64,000 nt of DNA from Thermoanaerobacter wiegelii Rt8.B1 (GCF_000147695.2 NC_015958.1:1666001-1730000); one strand, 5' to 3'. Shown: positions 9,014-19,189, numbered from the stretch's first letter. Notes: generated by a model not told the origin, from the sequence alone. Numbers and translations: made by a program.

Positions 9014-10099
9014 CTATCTGCTTCCTATTTTCTTACCTATAACATTCCAAAAGGAAGGGGTTTCAAAGCCAATCCTCCACACACATATGCCATGTAAATT
9101 ATACCTTTTAGCAACTTCTATCTTCTCAGCTAAAGTGGCAGAGTTTTCAAACCATACCTCTCTCGTTATTCCCGTGTTTTTGTCATAATAGACATAATAA
9201 GGCTCTTGGTATTGGTCGCTCCACTTTATTTGAATTCCTTGAATTTGTGCTTTTGTAAGTATTTCTTTTGTAGGGCGAGAGAAACCACCACTTTTACTTG
9301 CAGGCCAATCATATCCATAAGTAGCTACTCCTAAACATATTTGTTCAGGTTTAAAACCTTCATTTAGTGCATCTTTGACGTTGTACTCCACCCACTGCTC
9401 AGGAGAAACAGGTCCCGGCGGTGAAGAAGCATTATGCCTATCATAGGTCATCAAGGTGACATGGTCCACTAAAGGCGCTAATTCGTGATAGTCGTATATA
9501 CCTGATATTTCTTTAGGTACCTGATAATGAGGTATAACGGAAATGTCAAGAATTTTACCTTCTTTTTTGATAAGCGGTCTTATTTTGCTTATAAAAGCCG
9601 TAAGATAATCTTTGTCCTGAACATAATTCTTAGTTCCATGAGGAATAAACTCAAAATCTATGTTGTAACCGTCAAAATCATGTTTTTTTAATAAAGCCAT
9701 TAATTGAGAAATAGCCTTTTCTCGGATATTTGGATCCAAAAGAACTTCATCTTTGCTGTTAGCCACATTAACAAGAGGAACTACTTTTATCCCTTGTTTT
9801 TTCGCATAAGCCAGCGCTTGAGGGTTTGTAGAATCTTTTACTGTCCCGTCTCCTTCTACAGTAAGCCACAAGGGAGAAAGTGTATCAATATATCTTGAAT
9901 ACTTTACCAATGATTGATATGAATTATCTGGGCCAGCAGAATCAACATAAAATCCTACTACTTGAAGTTTTTTTACTCCTATCTTACTAAAAGGTTTGAA
10001 AAAGGGTTTTTGAGCTGTACTTTTACATCCGCTCAAAGATATTGATATGGTTAATAGCAAAATTATCAAGATTGATATCAATCTCAATTTTTTCCACAT
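9014..10099 (-). CDS. GH18-family lipoprotein (spore cortex glucosaminidase type)
   Basis: An exported lipoprotein of 361 residues: the MWKKLRLISILIILLL signal ends in a lipobox LSGC. The GH18 barrel motif reads FDGYNIDFEF, where the catalytic Glu is kept but the usual DxxDxDxE is DxxNxDxE. That form is common in YaaH/SleL-type N-acetylglucosaminidases of spore-formers, unlike classic chitinases. No LysM repeats are seen, so it is anchored by lipid instead. An earlier ATG at 10120 contains the AGGAGG site itself, so ATG at 10099 is preferred although the spacing (12 nt) is long. A role in cortex or cell-wall hydrolysis is inference. Confidence 0.8.
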   Translation of the reverse strand: MWKKLRLISILIILLLTISISLSGCKSTAQKPFFKPFSKIGVKKLQVVGFYVDSAGPDNSYQSLVKYSRYIDTLSPLWLTVEGDGTVKDSTNPQALAYAKKQGIKVVPLVNVANSKDEVLLDPNIREKAISQLMALLKKHDFDGYNIDFEFIPHGTKNYVQDKDYLTAFISKIRPLIKKEGKILDISVIPHYQVPKEISGIYDYHELAPLVDHVTLMTYDRHNASSPPGPVSPEQWVEYNVKDALNEGFKPEQICLGVATYGYDWPASKSGGFSRPTKEILTKAQIQGIQIKWSDQYQEPYYVYYDKNTGITREVWFENSATLAEKIEVAKRYNLHGICVWRIGFETPSFWNVIGKKIGSR

Positions 10100-10188
10100 A
10101 AAAAGATATAACCTCCTCATTTTTATGATTCGGTTATATCTTTTGATAAAAAATAAATTTTATGTATAAAAATATTTTATTTTCAGTT

Positions 10189-10264
10189 TGGTGGAGATAA
10201 GGGGATTCGAACCCCTGACCTCATGCATGCGAGGCATGCGCTCTCCCTACTGAGCTATATCCCC
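10189..10264 (-). tRNA. tRNA-Ala (CGC)
   Basis: A 76-nt cloverleaf with CCA encoded. The acceptor GGGGATA/TATCTCC carries the G3:U70 wobble that identifies alanine tRNA. The anticodon stem CATGC/GCATG encloses CTCGCAT, giving anticodon CGC. Confidence 0.93.
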
Positions 10265-10284
10265 ATGTAACCCATATAAAAAAA

Positions 10285-10361
10285 TGGTGGGGTTAACAGG
10301 GATCGAACCTGTGACCTCTACGATGTCAACGTAGCGCTCTGACCAGCTGAGCTATAACCCC
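10285..10361 (-). tRNA. tRNA-Val (GAC)
   Basis: A 77-nt cloverleaf with CCA encoded. The anticodon loop TTGACAT gives GAC. Body and arms match tRNA-Val(CAC) at 6835 almost base for base. It lies 20 bp upstream of tRNA-Ala and is likely cotranscribed with it. Confidence 0.95.
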
Positions 10362-10417
10362 ACTTCTTGCTTTTTTATTATACAATTTTAATAAAAGGTT
10401 GTCAATATTTACGCTTT

Positions 10418-11374
10418 CTATATATAAGCTTTGAGCACCTTGCAATTGCCCTCTATTGTATAACTTGGAATAGAAGCAGGTATTAATACAGTTTCTCCTG
10501 CCTTTAATTCAACAGTACCTTCATAATAGTCAATTTTACAATTTCCTTCTACAGCTGTTAAAGTGTTAAATTCTCCTTCTGTATCTATTTTTACTTCTTC
10601 ATTTATTTCAATTATACTTACCTGAAAATATGGAGATTTAACAACATGAGATATGCGTCCGCCTTGTATTCCTTTAAATTCAGGTATTATTTTATCTGTT
10701 TTTAAATTAAAATCTATAACATCTAATGCTTTTTCTATATGTAACTTCCTTTTCCTCCCGAATTCATCTACTCTATTGTAATCATATACTCTATAGGTGA
10801 GGTCTGAATTTTGTTGAATTTCACAAATAAGTATGCCTTCACCTATAGCATGCACCATCCCTGAAGGTATGTAAACCACATCTCCTGGCTTTACTTCTAT
10901 TTCTTTTAAACATTCTTCTAATCTTTCTTCCTCCAATAGCCTTTTAAATTCTTCTTTTGTAGTTTCTTCCTTTAAACCACATACAAGTTTAGCCCCTGGT
11001 TTTGCATCTATTATATACCACATCTCTGTTTTTCCAGAATCGCCATTTTCGTATTTAAAAGCATATTCATCATCTGGATGAACTTGGACAGAAAGTTTGT
11101 CTTGTGCATCAATTATTTTGATAAGTAAAGGAAATCTCTCATAATTTACCCCTTTACCGTATATATCCTCAAAAAATTTGTAGGCTATATCACTTAGTTT
11201 TTGGCCATTAAATTCTCCACCTTCAATTACACTAACAGCTGTTCTATTGTCAGATATTGTCCACAATTCTCCAATTTTTTTACCCTCGGGAATATCAAAT
11301 CCAAATTTATCTCTTAATGCAGTACCTCCCCATATTCTCTCCATAAAAATAGGCTTAAATTTTAAAGGTTTCAT
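10418..11374 (-). CDS. manA: Mannose-6-phosphate isomerase, class I
   Basis: A zinc cupin enzyme interconverting mannose-6-P and fructose-6-P. In the 318-residue protein, VQVHPDDEYA, KTEMWYII and GDVVYIPSGMVHAIG supply the metal His/Glu residues in the order seen in short Bacillus-type ManA. ATG at 11374 lies behind AAGGAG; a TTG one codon earlier is less likely. The deoD terminator directly upstream means it has its own transcript. Confidence 0.95.
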   Translation of the reverse strand: MKPLKFKPIFMERIWGGTALRDKFGFDIPEGKKIGELWTISDNRTAVSVIEGGEFNGQKLSDIAYKFFEDIYGKGVNYERFPLLIKIIDAQDKLSVQVHPDDEYAFKYENGDSGKTEMWYIIDAKPGAKLVCGLKEETTKEEFKRLLEEERLEECLKEIEVKPGDVVYIPSGMVHAIGEGILICEIQQNSDLTYRVYDYNRVDEFGRKRKLHIEKALDVIDFNLKTDKIIPEFKGIQGGRISHVVKSPYFQVSIIEINEEVKIDTEGEFNTLTAVEGNCKIDYYEGTVELKAGETVLIPASIPSYTIEGNCKVLKAYI

Positions 11375-11403
11375 CAACTATCAGCTCCTTTTTCAATTAT
11401 TTT

Positions 11404-11436
11404 AAAAGAGGATAAACAAGGTTATCCTCTTTTAAA
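11404..11436 (-). terminator. Terminator of deoD
   Basis: AAAAGAGGATAA / TTATCCTCTTTT hairpin just after the deoD stop. Confidence 0.75.
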
Positions 11437-11439
11437 AAA

Positions 11440-12141
11440 TTATTCAGCTATTTCTAGTGCAATTTTCACCATGTCCATAAAAGTCTTTTGCCTTTCTTCA
11501 GCTGTCGTTGCTTCTCCGGTAACCAAGCTATCGCTCACTGTCAATATTGTAAGAGCATCTACATTGTACTTAGCAGCCAAAGTATATAGTCCTGCAGTTT
11601 CCATTTCTACTGCCAAAACACCAAACTTCGCCCATAGTTTCCAACTGTCTGGGTCATCATTATAAAAAGTATCCGTTGTAAGAATATTTCCTACTTTAGG
11701 TTGTATTCCTAACTCCATTGCTTTATCATAGGCTTTTTTCAATAATTTAAAACTTGCTGTAGGAGCATAATCCATGCCATTAAATCTAATCTTATTTATT
11801 GCAGAGTCTGTTGAAGAGCTCATGGCAATTACTATATCTCTGAGTTTGATATCTGGCTGCAAAGAACCACAAGTACCTATTCTTATAAGATTTTTCACGT
11901 TGTAACTGGTTATAAGCTCATTTACATAAATAGATAAAGAAGGTACTCCCATGCCTGTCCCTTGAACTGACACTCTTTTCCCTTTATAATATCCTGTAAA
12001 ACCATACATTCCTCTAACTTCATTGTAACATTTTACATCTTCAAGAAAATTTTCTGCTATGTATTTAGCCCTTAAAGGATCTCCTGGCAATAACACTGTT
12101 TGAGCGATTTCGTTTTCTTTAGCCCCAATATGTATGCTCAT
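11440..12141 (-). CDS. deoD: Purine nucleoside phosphorylase, DeoD type
   Basis: Hexameric phosphorylase that splits purine (deoxy)nucleosides with phosphate to base and (deoxy)ribose-1-P in purine salvage. The 233 residues begin [13 protein letters not shown] and carry [10 protein letters not shown] (phosphate binding), [21 protein letters not shown] and EMETAGLY (base and ribose binding). An in-frame extension to 12189 exists, but GAAGGAGAG sits directly before ATG at 12141. Confidence 0.97.
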   Translation of the reverse strand: MSIHIGAKENEIAQTVLLPGDPLRAKYIAENFLEDVKCYNEVRGMYGFTGYYKGKRVSVQGTGMGVPSLSIYVNELITSYNVKNLIRIGTCGSLQPDIKLRDIVIAMSSSTDSAINKIRFNGMDYAPTASFKLLKKAYDKAMELGIQPKVGNILTTDTFYNDDPDSWKLWAKFGVLAVEMETAGLYTLAAKYNVDALTILTVSDSLVTGEATTAEERQKTFMDMVKIALEIAE

Positions 12142-12260
12142 CTGAATCTCTCCTTCTATAATAGTTTTGCCCATATATAATATTAGCAAAAAACAGCTTT
12201 TAAATCAAACAAAAATTTATGGACCAAACAATTTTTTAATTTTGTATAAATAAAAAATAA

Positions 12261-12286
12261 AAAATACCACAAAATCATGGTATTTT
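12261..12286 (-). terminator. Terminator of rnpB
   Basis: AAAATACCA / TGGTATTTT perfect arms, followed on the minus strand by TTATTTTTTATTT, right after the 3' end of RNase P RNA. Confidence 0.85.
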
Positions 12287-12290
12287 AAAT

Positions 12291-12645
12291 GCATGTGAGC
12301 AAGTCTATAAGCCGAGTTCTGTCGAGGATGGCCATCTATCTAGGGGGTCAGTTGCCTGACACCTCTAGCGGCATAACCCGAGGGAAACGGCGGGCCACCT
12401 ACTCCCTCCTATTCGCCTTGCTCCAGGTGGGGTTTGCAGAGCAGACCAGTCGCCTGGTCCCTGGTGAGCTCTTACCTCACCTTTCCACCCTTACCTGGCA
12501 CTCAACAAGTTGAGTGCCAGGCGGTATATCTCTGTTGCACTTTCCTTGGAGTCGCCTCCACCGGGTGTTACCCGGCACCCTGCCCTGTGGAGCTCGGACT
12601 TTCCTCGTGCGAAATCGCACGCGGCCATCCGACTTACTCACATGC
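12291..12645 (-). ncRNA. rnpB: RNase P RNA (bacterial type A)
   Basis: The catalytic RNA that matures tRNA 5' ends. The 5' and 3' ends pair as P1 (GCATGTGAGTAAGTC with GACTTGCTCACATGC). The conserved blocks GAGGAAAGTCCGAGCTCC, AGGGTG then CCGGGTAACACCCGG, and AGAACTCGGCTTATAG are all readable on the minus strand. P12 is a perfect long hairpin with arms CTGGCACTCAAC / GTTGAGTGCCAG. The length of about 355 nt is normal. Plus-strand reading frames over this region are spurious. Confidence 0.96.
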
Positions 12646-12717
12646 GTTATTTCATATATATTTTTCTAATATCAGTCGAGTATATATTATCATATATATC
12701 TGTTTTTGTCAACCTAA

Positions 12718-13833
12718 TTATAGATACATAAAAGGATCTTTTTGACTTTCACTAATTAATACTTCTATTTCGTGTCCCTGTTTCTGAGTTTCATCGATTA
12801 TATATTCTGCAATAAACCTGACTGCAATATTCTCCGTAGCAAAATGTCCAGCATCAATTAAAGCCAATCCGAGGTGTTGGGCTTCTACTGCATCGTGATA
12901 GCCAATATCTGCTGTTATTAAAACATCCGCTCCTTTAGAAACAGCTTTGTGAATAAGACTTGCACCGCTTCCACCACATACAGCCACTTTTCTGATCTTT
13001 TTATTTAGGTCTCCTACCACTCTTAAATTATTAATTTTAAGTTTTGCTTTTACTTGTAAAGCTAATTCTTGCAAAGTAGTTTCTGAAATAATTCCAATTC
13101 TTCCAAGCCCATATTCTTCTTTAACATTTTCCAAAGAATAAATATCATAAGCAACCTCTTCATAGGGATGAACATTCAGCATTGCAGTTACCACTTTTTC
13201 TAAATATCTCTGAGGTACTATAGTTTCTATCTTTACTTCTTCTGTTTTTTCTAGTTTCCCTGTTTCACCAATGAATGGGTTTGTTCCTTCTAAAGGTCTA
13301 TAAGTTCCAATGCCTCGCGCCTGAAAAGTAGCATCACTATAATTCCCAACAAAACCAGCGCCTGCACTGCACATAGCATTTCTTACCACTTCTTCATATC
13401 CTTGTGGCACATAAACTGCAATTTTTTTATATCCTTCGGAATAAGTGACATCCAAAACTTCCCTATCGTATATTCCTAAGACATTACACAAAATATCATT
13501 CACCCCATTTGGAGCTATATCAAAAGAGGTATGGGCTGCATAAAGCGAGATATCATTTTTAATAAGTTGTATTAACAATGAGCCCACTGGATTATCAGCT
13601 CTGACATTTTTTATTGGCTTAAAAATTAACGGATGATGAGTTACAATCATATCTACTTTTTTGTCAACCGCTTCTTTAATTACTTCAGAAGTAGCATCCA
13701 AAGCTACTAAAACTTTTGAGATATCTTTAGAACCATCTCCTATTAATAATCCCACGTTATCCCACTCTTCAGCAAATTTACGCGGTGCAAGTTTATCCAT
13801 TATGGAAGCTATTACTTGGCATTTCAAGCCCAT
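12718..13833 (-). CDS. yqfO: Nif3-like dinuclear metal protein with PII-like insert (YqfO type)
   Basis: A 371-residue Nif3/DUF34 protein. The N-terminal VTHHPLIF and C-terminal GHFATEN supply the His/Glu metal ligands, and GGSGASLIHKAVSKGADVLITAD is typical. The middle (about 130-230) is the PII/CutA-like insert seen in YqfO. It is often annotated as GTP cyclohydrolase I type 2, but the true activity is not settled. The ATG at 13833 overlaps the end of trmK by 41 bp, so the two are translationally coupled, an arrangement conserved in many Firmicutes. Confidence 0.92.
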   Translation of the reverse strand: MGLKCQVIASIMDKLAPRKFAEEWDNVGLLIGDGSKDISKVLVALDATSEVIKEAVDKKVDMIVTHHPLIFKPIKNVRADNPVGSLLIQLIKNDISLYAAHTSFDIAPNGVNDILCNVLGIYDREVLDVTYSEGYKKIAVYVPQGYEEVVRNAMCSAGAGFVGNYSDATFQARGIGTYRPLEGTNPFIGETGKLEKTEEVKIETIVPQRYLEKVVTAMLNVHPYEEVAYDIYSLENVKEEYGLGRIGIISETTLQELALQVKAKLKINNLRVVGDLNKKIRKVAVCGGSGASLIHKAVSKGADVLITADIGYHDAVEAQHLGLALIDAGHFATENIAVRFIAEYIIDETQKQGHEIEVLISESQKDPFMYL

Positions 13834-14497
13834 TTATCAACACCTCGAATTTCTTTACTTTTTCCTCTAATTGCTTACGCTTTTCATTGGTTTCAGGAAG
13901 TTTATTTATGATTTTCTTCATTTTGTCGATTTTATACTGCAAAAATTCTTTTAACAGTGGATGTTTTTTTTGTATGAGTTTTTCCCCTACTTGATAATAT
14001 ATGTCATTTTTGACTTTTTGTCTACCATGTTCTGCTACTATTATTTCATAATATTTTTGATTTTCCTTCACTAATTCCTCATCACAAATTTTATATCCAT
14101 TTTCTATTAAGTATTTCCTCAAATATGTTGAATCTCTCATAGGTTGAAGTATAAATTTCTTAATAGTTTTTGCAGTATCTTTTCCTTCCTCTAATATTTT
14201 TGTAATCAAAATTCCTCCCATACCTGCAATGACAACTACGTCTACTTCCCCTGGAGATAAAACATTAAGACCATTCCCTAACCTTGTGTCTATCAAAGAT
14301 TGCAAATTTCGCTTCTGAACTTCTTTTACAGCTTTATTTAAGGAACCTTTATTTAAATCTGAAGCAACGACATAGGTAGCTATTTTGTTTTCAATAAGGT
14401 AAACAGGAATAAAACCATGGTCAGTACCTATGTCTGCAACTTTTGACCCATGAGGAATATATTCAGCAATTTTCCCTAATCGCTCTGTAAGTTTCAT
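13793..14497 (-). CDS. trmK: tRNA (adenine-22-N1)-methyltransferase
   Basis: SAM-dependent methyltransferase for m1A22 in tRNA. The 234-residue protein has the SAM-binding motif VADIGTDHGFIPVYL, an acidic ribose-binding ASD, the VVIAGMGG motif and FILQPM after it, then a C-terminal coiled-coil region rich in Lys/Glu, as in TrmK. The start follows AGGAGG. It overlaps yqfO downstream. Confidence 0.93.
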   Translation of the reverse strand: MKLTERLGKIAEYIPHGSKVADIGTDHGFIPVYLIENKIATYVVASDLNKGSLNKAVKEVQKRNLQSLIDTRLGNGLNVLSPGEVDVVVIAGMGGILITKILEEGKDTAKTIKKFILQPMRDSTYLRKYLIENGYKICDEELVKENQKYYEIIVAEHGRQKVKNDIYYQVGEKLIQKKHPLLKEFLQYKIDKMKKIINKLPETNEKRKQLEEKVKKFEVLINGLEMPSNSFHNG

Positions 14498-14524
14498 GTA
14501 ATCCTCCTAAAAGTATAAAAAATA

Positions 14525-14556
14525 AAAAAGCATTTAAAGCTAAATGCTTTTTTCTC
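14525..14556 (-). terminator. Terminator of the Met/Asn tRNA unit
   Basis: Arms AAAAAGCATTTA / TAAATGCTTTTT followed on the minus strand by TTTTTTATT. Confidence 0.8.
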
Positions 14557-14560
14557 TAAA

Positions 14561-14636
14561 TGGTGGGCCTTCAGGGATTTGAACCCCGGACCAATCGGTT
14601 ATGAGCCGACCGCTCTGCCAGCTGAGCTAAAGGCCC
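14561..14636 (-). tRNA. tRNA with CAT anticodon (elongator Met or Ile2)
   Basis: A 76-nt cloverleaf with CCA. The acceptor is GGGCCTT/AAGGCCC, and the anticodon loop CTCATAA gives CAU. It lacks the unpaired C1 of initiator tRNA. The GGCTCATAACC arm occurs in both elongator Met and lysidine-modified Ile2 tRNAs, so the amino acid cannot be fixed from sequence alone. Confidence 0.85.
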
Positions 14637-14642
14637 AAAAAG

Positions 14643-14717
14643 TGGCTCCTCAGGTAGGATTCGAACCTACAACCTACCGGTTAACAGCCGGTTGCTCTAC
14701 CCTTGAGCTACTGAGGA
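14643..14717 (-). tRNA. tRNA-Asn (GTT)
   Basis: A 75-nt cloverleaf with CCA. Acceptor TCCTCAG/CTGAGGA with G73; anticodon loop CTGTTAA gives GUU. It lies 6 bp from the CAU tRNA and downstream of sigA, probably one unit. Confidence 0.95.
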
Positions 14718-14765
14718 ATACAATAATAATTATACAGATTTTTGCCCCATTGTCAAGAAGCTTAT

Positions 14766-15839
14766 TTAATCAAGGAAATCTTTTAATTTTTTGCTTCTGC
14801 TGGGATGCCTCAATTTTCTTAATGCTTTTGCCTCAATTTGTCTTATGCGTTCTCTTGTAACATTAAATTCTTTTCCTACTTCCTCTAAAGTTCTTGCTCG
14901 GCCGTCATCAAGGCCAAACCTAAGTCTTAGTACTTTCTCTTCCCTTGGCGTTAGAGTATCAAGAACATCCATCAATTGTTCTTTTAGCATTGTAAAAGCA
15001 GCAGCTTCTGCTGGAGCTGGTGCATCTTCATCGGGTATAAAATCTCCTAAGTGGCTGTCTTCCTCTTCCCCAATAGGAGTTTCTAAAGATACAGGTTCTT
15101 GCGCTATTTTCATTATCTCTCTTACTTTTTCTTCTGGCATACCCATCTCTTTTGCCAACTCTTCAGGGGTAGGTTCGCGACCTAATTCCTGCAGCAATTG
15201 CCTTTGAACTCTTATCAATTTGTTGATAGTTTCTACCATGTGTACAGGGATTCTTATGGTTCTTGCTTGGTCTGCAATAGCTCTTGTTATAGCCTGTCTT
15301 ATCCACCATGTGGCATAAGTACTGAATTTGTAGCCTTTTCTATAGTCAAATTTTTCAACTGCTTTGAGTAACCCTAAATTTCCCTCTTGTATCAAATCTA
15401 AGAAAAGCATTCCTCTTCCTACGTATCTTTTTGCTATGCTTACAACCAATCTTAAATTGGCTTCTATAAGTCTTTTTTTAGCTTCTTCGTCTCCTTGTTC
15501 GATTCTTTTTGCCAATTCAATCTCTTCTTCAGGAGTGAGAAGAGGAATCTTGCCTATCTCCTTCAAATACATTCTCACAGGGTCATCTATACTGATTCCT
15601 TCAGGAAGAGAAAGGTCTAAGTCTAAATCTTCTTCAGTTATTTCTTCCTGACGAGGTTCTTCCCCAACAATTTCAATTCCCATGTCTTCAAAAGCATCAT
15701 ATACCTTCTCAATTTGGTCAGGATTTAAATCAATATCTTCTAAAGAATCCATTATCTCATTGTAGGTGAGCATCCCAGTTTTTTTTCCTTTATTGATAAG
15801 TTCTGTAATGGCTTCTTTAGACAGTTCTTCGTTGTTCAT
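14766..15839 (-). CDS. sigA: RNA polymerase primary sigma factor (sigma-A)
   Basis: Directs RNA polymerase to -10/-35 promoters. Visible are region 1.2, [19 protein letters not shown] (2.2), the [17 protein letters not shown] stretch (2.3-2.4), region 3 with [10 protein letters not shown], and region 4.2 with the helix-turn-helix [21 protein letters not shown] at 15839 ([11 protein letters not shown], 357 residues) is placed 6 nt behind GGGAGGGG. A longer frame to 15878 has no well-spaced site. It lies 31 bp downstream of dnaG, the classic macromolecular synthesis pair. Confidence 0.97.
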   Translation of the reverse strand: MNNEELSKEAITELINKGKKTGMLTYNEIMDSLEDIDLNPDQIEKVYDAFEDMGIEIVGEEPRQEEITEEDLDLDLSLPEGISIDDPVRMYLKEIGKIPLLTPEEEIELAKRIEQGDEEAKKRLIEANLRLVVSIAKRYVGRGMLFLDLIQEGNLGLLKAVEKFDYRKGYKFSTYATWWIRQAITRAIADQARTIRIPVHMVETINKLIRVQRQLLQELGREPTPEELAKEMGMPEEKVREIMKIAQEPVSLETPIGEEEDSHLGDFIPDEDAPAPAEAAAFTMLKEQLMDVLDTLTPREEKVLRLRFGLDDGRARTLEEVGKEFNVTRERIRQIEAKALRKLRHPSRSKKLKDFLD

Positions 15840-15870
15840 AGGTTTCCCCTCCCTATGGGTTTCTTTCTTT

Positions 15871-17661
15871 TTAGCCATTTTTTATCTTTAGCATCTCCTT
15901 TTCACAATTTTGTAATTCTATTAAAAGTTGCCTTTCTTTATCTATATCCCCCAACATATGAGCTTCATTGATGGCTCTTTTAATCTTTTCTCTTTTAACT
16001 GCCAAACTGTTAATGAGAATCTTGTTTATAATATCATCAATAGCTTGTTCAGTAATATTTTCACTCTCGTAAAAAGCTTTAATAATATCGTTAAAATCAG
16101 ATATGAGATTTTCGTCTTGTAATAAATAAACAATATCATTTATTTGAGTTTTTTTCCCATCCTCCAACCTTGACATTATTTCTTCAAAAATTGGCTTTAA
16201 TTTAACATTCTCTAGCATATCGGCAGTAATTGTTTCTTTCACCCTTTTGTAAAGATTATTATCATACAGCAGCAATGCAATTAAGTACTTTTCTGGTGAT
16301 ATTTTACTACTGCTACTGTATATATTATGCCTTATCTTGCCAGCCATATACATATTTTTTTGATTTTTTTCAATTTTCCTATTGACAAAGCGAGCAACCT
16401 CTGTTCTCACTGCATTCTCAGATATTTGAGCAACTTTAGCCACTGAAGAAATATAGACTTCCCTTTTCACTTCATCAGAAAGTTTTGCAATATCTTTTGC
16501 AATTTTTTTAACATATATTATTCTATCTTGAGGGTTATCAAGGTCGAGATTTTTTCTATATACCTTTGCTTTAAACTCAATTAAACTATCGGCATTTTCT
16601 ATTAATTGATTAAATGCTTCTACTCCTTCTTTTTTTATAAACTCATCAGGGTCTTTCCCATAAGGAATAGTCAGTACTTTTATATTTAAATTCAATTCAT
16701 CAAGAATGTCAAGTCCTCTTAATGCGGCACTAATACCAGCTTCATCCGCATCATAAGCAATTACAACATTTCCTTTATACCTTTTTATGAGTCTTGCTTG
16801 GTCCCCTGTCAAAGCGGTTCCTAAAGATGCTACAGCACAATCTATTCCAGCTTGGTGTAAGGAAATAGCGTCCATGTATCCTTCTACAATAATAAATTTG
16901 TCTTGTTGAGTTTTTTTAGCAAAATTTATTGCAAATAGCGTTTTGCCTTTTTTAAAGACCTCTGTCTCCGGAGTGTTTAAGTATTTAGGCAAACTATCAT
17001 CAATAGAGCGGCCTCCAAAACCTATAACATTACCCTTTACATCTATAATAGGAAACATTACTCTATTTCTAAACCTGTCGTAATAGCGGTTATTTTTTTG
17101 AGACAAAAGTCCCGCCTTTACCAGAAAACTTTCTGTATAGCCTTTTTCCTTTAAAAAATTTAAAAGTCCATTTCCTTGAGGTGGTGAATAACCTATTCCA
17201 AATTTTTTTATCGTTGCTTCTGTCAAACCTCTTTTTCTTATATAAGCTAAAGCCTGTCTACCTTCTTCAGAAAAAAGCTTATTATAAAAATACATAGCTG
17301 CTAATTTATTTATTTTATATATTTCGTCAATAAGCTTCTTTCTTCGGTACTCCTGATCACTTAGTTGGCTTTCTTCAAGAGTTATTCCCACTCTATCTGC
17401 TAAAAATTCAATTGCTTCTTTAAAAGTCAAATTTTCAATATCCATTATAAAAGTAACAACATTTCCACTGGCATTACAGCCAAAACAGTGATAAACCTGT
17501 TTTTCTTGACTGACCATAAAAGATGGGGTTTTTTCTCTATGAAAAGGACACAGACCTTTAAATTCTTTTCCCGCTTTTTTTAGTTCTACATACTCTGATA
17601 TAACATCTACTATGTCATTTGCTTCTATGACCTTTTCAATCATTTCTCTTGAGTAAGCCAT
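15871..17661 (-). CDS. dnaG: DNA primase
   Basis: Synthesises RNA primers at the replication fork with DnaB. The 596 residues hold the CHC2 zinc finger (Cys38, His41, Cys59, Cys62), the primase core with [22 protein letters not shown] blocks [16 protein letters not shown] and [14 protein letters not shown], and a C-terminal helicase-binding domain. ATG at 17661 sits 6 nt behind AGGTG; a GTG three codons earlier is less likely. Two Spo0A-box-like sites lie upstream, suggesting sporulation control of dnaG-sigA. Confidence 0.97.
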   Translation of the reverse strand: MAYSREMIEKVIEANDIVDVISEYVELKKAGKEFKGLCPFHREKTPSFMVSQEKQVYHCFGCNASGNVVTFIMDIENLTFKEAIEFLADRVGITLEESQLSDQEYRRKKLIDEIYKINKLAAMYFYNKLFSEEGRQALAYIRKRGLTEATIKKFGIGYSPPQGNGLLNFLKEKGYTESFLVKAGLLSQKNNRYYDRFRNRVMFPIIDVKGNVIGFGGRSIDDSLPKYLNTPETEVFKKGKTLFAINFAKKTQQDKFIIVEGYMDAISLHQAGIDCAVASLGTALTGDQARLIKRYKGNVVIAYDADEAGISAALRGLDILDELNLNIKVLTIPYGKDPDEFIKKEGVEAFNQLIENADSLIEFKAKVYRKNLDLDNPQDRIIYVKKIAKDIAKLSDEVKREVYISSVAKVAQISENAVRTEVARFVNRKIEKNQKNMYMAGKIRHNIYSSSSKISPEKYLIALLLYDNNLYKRVKETITADMLENVKLKPIFEEIMSRLEDGKKTQINDIVYLLQDENLISDFNDIIKAFYESENITEQAIDDIINKILINSLAVKREKIKRAINEAHMLGDIDKERQLLIELQNCEKEMLKIKNG

Positions 17662-17680
17662 CAATATCACCTAATTATTC

Positions 17681-17692
17681 TATTCGACAAAA
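17681..17692 (-). promoter_or_regulatory. Spo0A box-like site, proximal
   Basis: TTTTGTCGAATA on the minus strand contains the 0A-box core TGTCGAA. It lies about 20 bp before the dnaG start codon, so it could act as a repressor site or belong to an upstream promoter. Confidence 0.55.
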
Positions 17693-17742
17693 ATTGTTAA
17701 ATTCCTCTTTACCAAATTAATTTATTAGTAGCGACCAATATA

Positions 17743-17754
17743 TATTCGACAAAA
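17743..17754 (-). promoter_or_regulatory. Spo0A box-like site, distal
   Basis: An exact second copy of the same 12-mer, in the same orientation, 62 bp (about six helical turns) upstream of the first. Confidence 0.55.
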
Positions 17755-17797
17755 GATTTAAAAATCCTTCTTTGGTTTTATTAAATTTTTATTAAAA

Positions 17798-18811
17798 TCA
17801 AAAAATATTTTGCTCAAACCAAGGACTGGGCAAAAAAATCTCTTTGTATTTTAAAAGAGCATATTTGTCTGTCATACCAGCAATATAATCAGCAACAGCT
17901 CTTTCTCTTCCATAAATCTCAGCAAGTTTTATAAATTCTTGAGGCATCTTGTCAATATTGTCATAAAAGTAATAAAACAATTGCTCTACTACTCTTTTGG
18001 CTTTTTCCTCATCTTTTTTAGCTTTTGACCCAATATAAACTTTTTTGAATAAAAAATCCCTCAAGCTATAAGTAGCCTCATAAATCTCTTTACTCATTGA
18101 AACTCTTGGCTTCCCTAAGCTATTATTTATAACATCTTTTACCATTGTATCTATTCTCTTACTATGCTTATCTCCCAAAATTCCTATTAAATCTTTTGGC
18201 AAATCCTCCGGCTTTAAAACTTTTCCCCTTATTGCATCATCTATATCATGATTAATGTATGCTATTTTATCAGAAATTTGTACTACTTGTCCCTCTAAAG
18301 TCTGAGGATTTCCTGCGGTAGAGTGGTTACATATGCCATCCTTAACTTCCCAAGTCAAATTAAGACCCTTTCCATCATTTTCTAAAACCTCAACCACTCT
18401 AATGCTTTGTTCATTATGTCTAAAGCCATCTTTTAAAAGTCTATTTAAAACTTCCTCACCAGAATGGCCAAAAGGAGTATGTCCTAAATCATGACCTAAA
18501 GCAATAGCTTCTGTCAAATCTTCGTTTAACCTCAAAGCTCTTGCAATTGTTCTTGCGATCTGAGCTACTTCTAAAGTATGAGTTAGCCTTGTTCTATAAT
18601 GGTCACCTTCTGGAGAAATAAAGACTTGTGTTTTATGGCTCAATCTTCTAAAAGCTTTGCTATGAATAATCCTGTCTCTATCTCTTTGAAATTCTGTCCT
18701 TATATCGCATTTTTCCTCTTCTTTATCCCTGCCGCGAGTTTCACGGCTTTTTGTCGCATAAGGAGAAAGCAGCTGATATTCTAATTCCTCTGTAATTTCT
18801 CTAATTTTCAT
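17798..18811 (-). CDS. dgt: Deoxyguanosinetriphosphate triphosphohydrolase-like protein (HD domain)
   Basis: Hydrolyses dNTPs to deoxynucleoside and triphosphate, tuning dNTP pools. The 337-residue protein has [13 protein letters not shown] and [15 protein letters not shown], supplying the HD-domain metal residues, and [13 protein letters not shown] further on. The length fits the shorter Dgt subfamily 2. The start follows AGGTGG. Confidence 0.93.
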   Translation of the reverse strand: MKIREITEELEYQLLSPYATKSRETRGRDKEEEKCDIRTEFQRDRDRIIHSKAFRRLSHKTQVFISPEGDHYRTRLTHTLEVAQIARTIARALRLNEDLTEAIALGHDLGHTPFGHSGEEVLNRLLKDGFRHNEQSIRVVEVLENDGKGLNLTWEVKDGICNHSTAGNPQTLEGQVVQISDKIAYINHDIDDAIRGKVLKPEDLPKDLIGILGDKHSKRIDTMVKDVINNSLGKPRVSMSKEIYEATYSLRDFLFKKVYIGSKAKKDEEKAKRVVEQLFYYFYDNIDKMPQEFIKLAEIYGRERAVADYIAGMTDKYALLKYKEIFLPSPWFEQNIF

Positions 18812-18845
18812 TTGACCACCTAGCCTTTTTTAATGGTGGTAAAAA

Positions 18846-18868
18846 TAAAAACCCATAAAGGGTTTTTT
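18846..18868 (-). terminator. Terminator of secG
   Basis: AAAACCC / GGGTTTT hairpin followed on the minus strand by TATTTTT, between secG and dgt. Confidence 0.75.
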
Positions 18869-18891
18869 CATTTCTAAATGCACTGTCTTTT

Positions 18892-19131
18892 TTATTTAGC
18901 CATCATTATAGTCAATACCATAGACAAAATTATAAACAACGCCGCCGCTATAGTTGTAAGCCTTTCTAATGTCCCCTCCATAGTTCGAGCTTTATTTTTC
19001 CCAAAAAATGTTTCTGCTCCTCCTGCAATTACACCAGAAATACCTGCACTTTTGCCCTTTTGTAAAAGTATAACTACTATCAAGAAAATGCTAACCAAAA
19101 TTTGTATAACCATAAGTACAGTTTTTAGCAT
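18892..19131 (-). CDS. secG: Preprotein translocase subunit SecG
   Basis: A 79-residue membrane subunit of the SecYEG channel. Two hydrophobic segments (about 3-23 and 55-76) flank a Gly-rich cytoplasmic loop, QKGKSAGISGVIAGG, the family hallmark. It has its own promoter and terminator. The rnr-smpB genes that often follow secG are not next to it here. Confidence 0.95.
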   Translation of the reverse strand: MLKTVLMVIQILVSIFLIVVILLQKGKSAGISGVIAGGAETFFGKNKARTMEGTLERLTTIAAALFIILSMVLTIMMAK

Positions 19132-19189
19132 ATTTACACCGCCTTATCTCTAATTTTTGCTCTGTCAAAAACACAATACCACATACTAT

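Noticed and set aside
12289-12745. Several overlapping plus-strand reading frames opposite RNase P RNA
   Set aside because: They lie on the antisense strand of a well-supported rnpB and have no ribosome binding sites or recognisable protein features.
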